Source of the DNA: JABFRZ01 sp031413955
GTDB lineage: Bacteria; Planctomycetota; UBA1135; GCA-002686595
Reading direction: 5' to 3'
Length of the DNA stretch: 8,684 nucleotides
NCBI GenBank assembly: GCA_031413955.1
Contig: JANOGB010000366.1
Location: forward strand, 1-8,684
Positions 6,320-8,684 of this stretch are shown here, piece after piece. The translations under genes and the position numbers were made by a program. The notes beneath the pieces are model-generated. The model worked only from the letters and a program-made list of their open reading frames with translations. It made no database searches and was not told the origin of the DNA. The stretch's first letter is position 1. Each line of letters starts with the position of its first letter.

Positions 6320-6972
6320 TGGCCCGGGTCGTACACGCTCGGCCGTGCTCGGGCTACACCACCGTGGAGGTGCTGCTCGGAGCTGCCTTGATGGCGAGCA
6401 TGCTGCTGGTTGCGGGGCTCGCGACCCAGCGTTGCATGGCGATGTTCCGCCAGCACAGGGCATCCGAAGCGGTGAGCTCGAGCGCGAGTCGCCTCCTGCA
6501 GCGCGTGGCCTCCGAGCTGGCGTTCGCGCGCCGCTCCTCGCTCCAGCCCGCCACGCTCGAGACGCAGGGCGCGAGCACGCTGCTCTTCCAGCGCAGCCTG
6601 GGCGTGGAGAAAGGCGAGGTCCAGTGGAGTCCGCCGCTCACGCTCCGCTGGGAAAGGGAACCGGGCGAGCTCGACGACGGCCTGGACAATGATGGAAACG
6701 GCCTGATCGACGAAGGGCAGCTGCTGTGGATCGAGAGCGAGGGCCTGGCCGAGGAGCGCAGGGTCGTGTTCGGCCACGGTCTGTGCGAGTTCCTGCCGGG
6801 CGAGACCTTCGACGGTGTCGACGAGGACGGCGATGGCTTGATCGACGAGCGCGGACTGTGCTTCTCCGCCGAGGGCAACGTGCTCACGATCCGCCTCGGC
6901 GTGCAAGGGCGTACACCCACCGACACCATCCTCACCAGGGTCGTCGAGACCTCGGTGTTCGTCCGCAACTAG
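6316..6972 (+). CDS. Type IV prepilin-like protein, PilW/GspJ type, with two calcium-loop motifs
   Basis: This gene encodes 218 residues (217 if ATG 6319 is used). The leader MMARVVHARPCSG ends at G13, followed by YTTVEVLLGAALMASMLLV with the conserved Glu at mature position 5 (E18), so this is a standard class III prepilin signal. The rest is long, as expected for PilW/GspJ rather than major pilins. Two acidic loops of the form D-x-D-G-x-G-L-I-D-E are present: D124-N-D126-G-N128-G-L-I-D132-E133 and D169-E-D171-G-D173-G-L-I-D177-E178. They match EF-hand/dockerin-style calcium loops. Calcium sites are known to stabilise several type II secretion pseudopilins, so a structural role is likely. 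The ATGA overlap with the upstream gene and an 18-base gap to the next indicate one operon. GspJ versus PilW cannot be settled from sequence alone. Confidence 0.8.
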   Translation: MMARVVHARPCSGYTTVEVLLGAALMASMLLVAGLATQRCMAMFRQHRASEAVSSSASRLLQRVASELAFARRSSLQPATLETQGASTLLFQRSLGVEKGEVQWSPPLTLRWEREPGELDDGLDNDGNGLIDEGQLLWIESEGLAEERRVVFGHGLCEFLPGETFDGVDEDGDGLIDERGLCFSAEGNVLTIRLGVQGRTPTDTILTRVVETSVFVRN

Positions 6973-6990
6973 CTCCACCAGAGAACCACC

Positions 6991-8475
6991 ATGAGGCGCT
7001 GTTTCCAACAGGCACCGGGGGCTCGCAGAGGCAATGCCACCGTCCTGGCCGTGATGATCCTGTTCGTCATCGGCAGCCTGGCCGCGGTCGTGTTGACCGT
7101 CACGCAGCGGCACAGCGCCGAGGTCTCGGCCCTCACCGACCAGAATCGAGCCTTCTTCGTGGCCCAGGCCGGAGTGAACGAGGTCCTGGCCCAGCTGGAG
7201 GCCGGAGACCTGGAGCTGAAGGAAGGGGAGGAGCTCCTGATCGGAAACCAGGACGAGCCCCTGCAAGTCTCCGGTGGCCGGTACTGGGTCGAGGTGGAGC
7301 GGGACGAAGATTCGGTCTTCACGCTGACGGCCCAGGCGCGGGCCGGGCTCCAGGAGCGGGCCATCGAGGTCGTGGTGGAGCAACTGACGATCGGCGTCTA
7401 CCGCAACGGCATCTTCGCAGGCAACAGTTCCAACGACCCGGCCTACACGCTCGAGCTGGGTGGGTCGCTGATCCAGGCCGACCAGGTCTACGGCGACGTC
7501 TACAGCGGCGGCGACGTGGAGGTCGACGGCGACGCCGAAGTCTTCGGCACGATCCGCGCCCTGGGCTCCGTGACGGGCAAGGGCTCGGTCTCCGCCGAGA
7601 CTGGCAAGAAGCAGGGCATTCCCGACATCGCAGGGATGAACTACGCCACCACGGCCGACATCCTCGTGGCCAAGGAGTTCGCGGACGACGAGAAGTACGA
7701 GTCGAACGCTGCCGGTGGCTCGGCGTGGCAGGTCGGGGAATCCAATCCCGCTCACATCTTCCGCAAGAACCCGAGCGACCGCACCAGCGAGACCACCGGG
7801 ACGGCGAAGGACGATTACTTTCTCGAGGATCCCTACGAGCCCCTGCGCAGCGACAGCAAGTCGGACGGCTCCGACGCCTATCCGATCACGCTCTCGGGCA
7901 TCGATGGCGAGTCCGGGAAGGACTCCAACCGGAAGGTCTTCTTCATCGACGGCAACCTCTGGATCCACAACACCAAGACCATGTCGTTCAAGTTCGCGAA
8001 CCACGAGGCGAACGGCGTCCAGGTCACCTTCGTCGTCAAGGGCAACATCTACATCTCGGACAACCTCTACTACTCGAACAACTCGACGGACGGTGTGGCC
8101 TTCATCGCGATGAAGGACTCGGGCGTGCCGGACAGCGGGAACATCTTCTTCGGAGACCCCCGCTTCGGGACCCTCGAGCGCATGTACGCCTACCTGTATG
8201 CCGAGAACAACTTCCACGACGTCAACCTCAGCGCGACCGGCTCGGCCAGGGTCGAGCTGTACGGCAACATGACGGCCGGCAACCAGGTCAAGATCAAGCG
8301 CGACTACGCGACCACGGTCGATGGCAAGACCGTCCTGCAGCACTCCAAGCTGGCGGTCGACTTCGACGAGCGCGTGGCGAATGGCGAGTTGCTGCTGCCG
8401 GGGTTGCCACGTGCAGCCGCGGACGCAGAGGGCAAGTTCGAGGTTCTCTCCTGGCGTGAGTCCGAACACGAATGA
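6991..8475 (+). CDS. PilX-like membrane-anchored pilus assembly protein with a beta-rich C-terminus
   Basis: This gene encodes 494 residues from ATG 6991. The basic N-terminus (ARRG, 11-14) precedes one transmembrane helix at about 17-38, with no Glu at the fifth position after G14. The following helix has FFVAQAGVNEVLAQLE (55-70), typical of the PilX N-terminal domain. Its position after PilV- and PilW-like genes is the usual order of a minor-pilin operon. Residues about 155-200 contain short turns (YGDVYSGGDVEVDGDAEVFG) resembling the right-handed beta-helix of bactofilin-like proteins. The C-terminal third has further strands with repeated GN-turns (DGNLWI, KGNIYISDNL, GNIFFGDP). The protein is much longer than classical PilX (about 200 residues), so the extra beta domain probably projects outside the membrane. 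The Shine-Dalgarno is weak (GAGA). Its TGA overlaps the next gene by four bases. Confidence 0.75.
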   Translation: MRRCFQQAPGARRGNATVLAVMILFVIGSLAAVVLTVTQRHSAEVSALTDQNRAFFVAQAGVNEVLAQLEAGDLELKEGEELLIGNQDEPLQVSGGRYWVEVERDEDSVFTLTAQARAGLQERAIEVVVEQLTIGVYRNGIFAGNSSNDPAYTLELGGSLIQADQVYGDVYSGGDVEVDGDAEVFGTIRALGSVTGKGSVSAETGKKQGIPDIAGMNYATTADILVAKEFADDEKYESNAAGGSAWQVGESNPAHIFRKNPSDRTSETTGTAKDDYFLEDPYEPLRSDSKSDGSDAYPITLSGIDGESGKDSNRKVFFIDGNLWIHNTKTMSFKFANHEANGVQVTFVVKGNIYISDNLYYSNNSTDGVAFIAMKDSGVPDSGNIFFGDPRFGTLERMYAYLYAENNFHDVNLSATGSARVELYGNMTAGNQVKIKRDYATTVDGKTVLQHSKLAVDFDERVANGELLLPGLPRAAADAEGKFEVLSWRESEHE

Positions 8476-8684
8476 GCTCGGACTTCGTGTCAGGAGCGGC
8501 TCTGGCGTTGTGCTTGGCCGTCCCGTGGGCGCCGCAGGAGAACGCCATCCAGGATCCCGGCATGGAAGAGGTGCGCGAGGTGCTGCAGCGCCGATCTCGG
8601 ATGGACGGGCGCATGCCGGCCGAGCTCGTGGCCGGGCTGGCCGCACTGGGGCCGGACTCGGTTCCGACGCTGTACGGGTTGGTC
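8472..8684 (+). CDS. Secreted protein of unknown function, 3' truncated (possible helical repeats)
   Basis: The gene starts at ATG 8472 within the ATGA overlap of the preceding stop and stays open for 71 codons to the window end. Residues 1 to about 25 look like a signal peptide: a short start, a hydrophobic core (GAALALCLAVPW) and a possible cleavage after NA (24-25). The start of the mature part is helical and charged (GMEEVREVLQRRSRMDG), followed by ELVAGLAALGPDSVPTLYGL, which resembles the alpha-alpha hairpin of HEAT-type repeats. That resemblance rests on one partial unit and is weak. There is no separate Shine-Dalgarno, so expression probably depends on translational coupling with the PilX-like gene. 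A role in the same pilus or secretion system is plausible but not shown. Confidence 0.65.
   Translation, partial: MSSDFVSGAALALCLAVPWAPQENAIQDPGMEEVREVLQRRSRMDGRMPAELVAGLAALGPDSVPTLYGLV

Noticed and set aside
6726..8459. 577-codon + strand frame overlapping the pilin genes
   Set aside because: It is extremely Arg/Gly-rich and out of frame with the PilW- and PilX-like genes, so it is a shadow.
6121..8646. Very long minus-strand open frame opposite the pilin genes
   Set aside because: It spans several real + strand genes with prepilin motifs and coupled starts; its own translation is repetitive in V, D and R, mirroring their codons.

Overview
The window reads as high-GC bacterial DNA with all real genes on the + strand. 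Large secreted proteins made of carboxypeptidase-regulatory-like repeats, a phosphatase-like/c554-type multiheme fusion and a run of prepilin-like genes together suggest Planctomycetota. That is an inference from gene content: no rRNA or marker gene is present, and a Myxococcota or Acidobacteriota origin is not excluded.

Region 1 (1-2492) holds the 3' part of a large repeat protein with eight similar beta-sandwich modules. Thirteen bases after its stop comes a strong ribosome binding site and a 71-residue precursor of a secreted peptide with six cysteines in a 48-residue mature part. The two look like one transcription unit. A perfect 15-bp inverted repeat follows, probably marking its end.

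Region 2 (2746-5361) is one long gene. It encodes an exported protein with a gluzincin-peptidase-like N-terminal half that has lost all the zinc-binding residues, a UshA/metallophosphatase-like middle with altered metal motifs and a GCGC signature, and a C-terminal tetraheme c554-type cytochrome module.

Region 3 (5362-5854) has no convincing gene. It contains two adjacent long imperfect palindromes and a hairpin-rich leader. The first palindrome (5362-5517) has 31-bp terminal inverted repeats matching at 29 positions and is flanked by direct TAA copies, the left of which is the stop codon of the cytochrome gene. It looks like a small non-autonomous (MITE-like) element.

Region 4 (5855-8684) is a tightly packed operon: a PilV/GspI-like prepilin, a PilW/GspJ-like prepilin with two calcium-loop motifs, a PilX-like membrane-anchored protein with a long beta-rich C-terminus, and the start of a secreted protein cut by the window end. 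Overlaps at 6316-6319 and 8472-8475 indicate translational coupling. The products probably form minor subunits of a type IV pilus or type II secretion-like pseudopilus.
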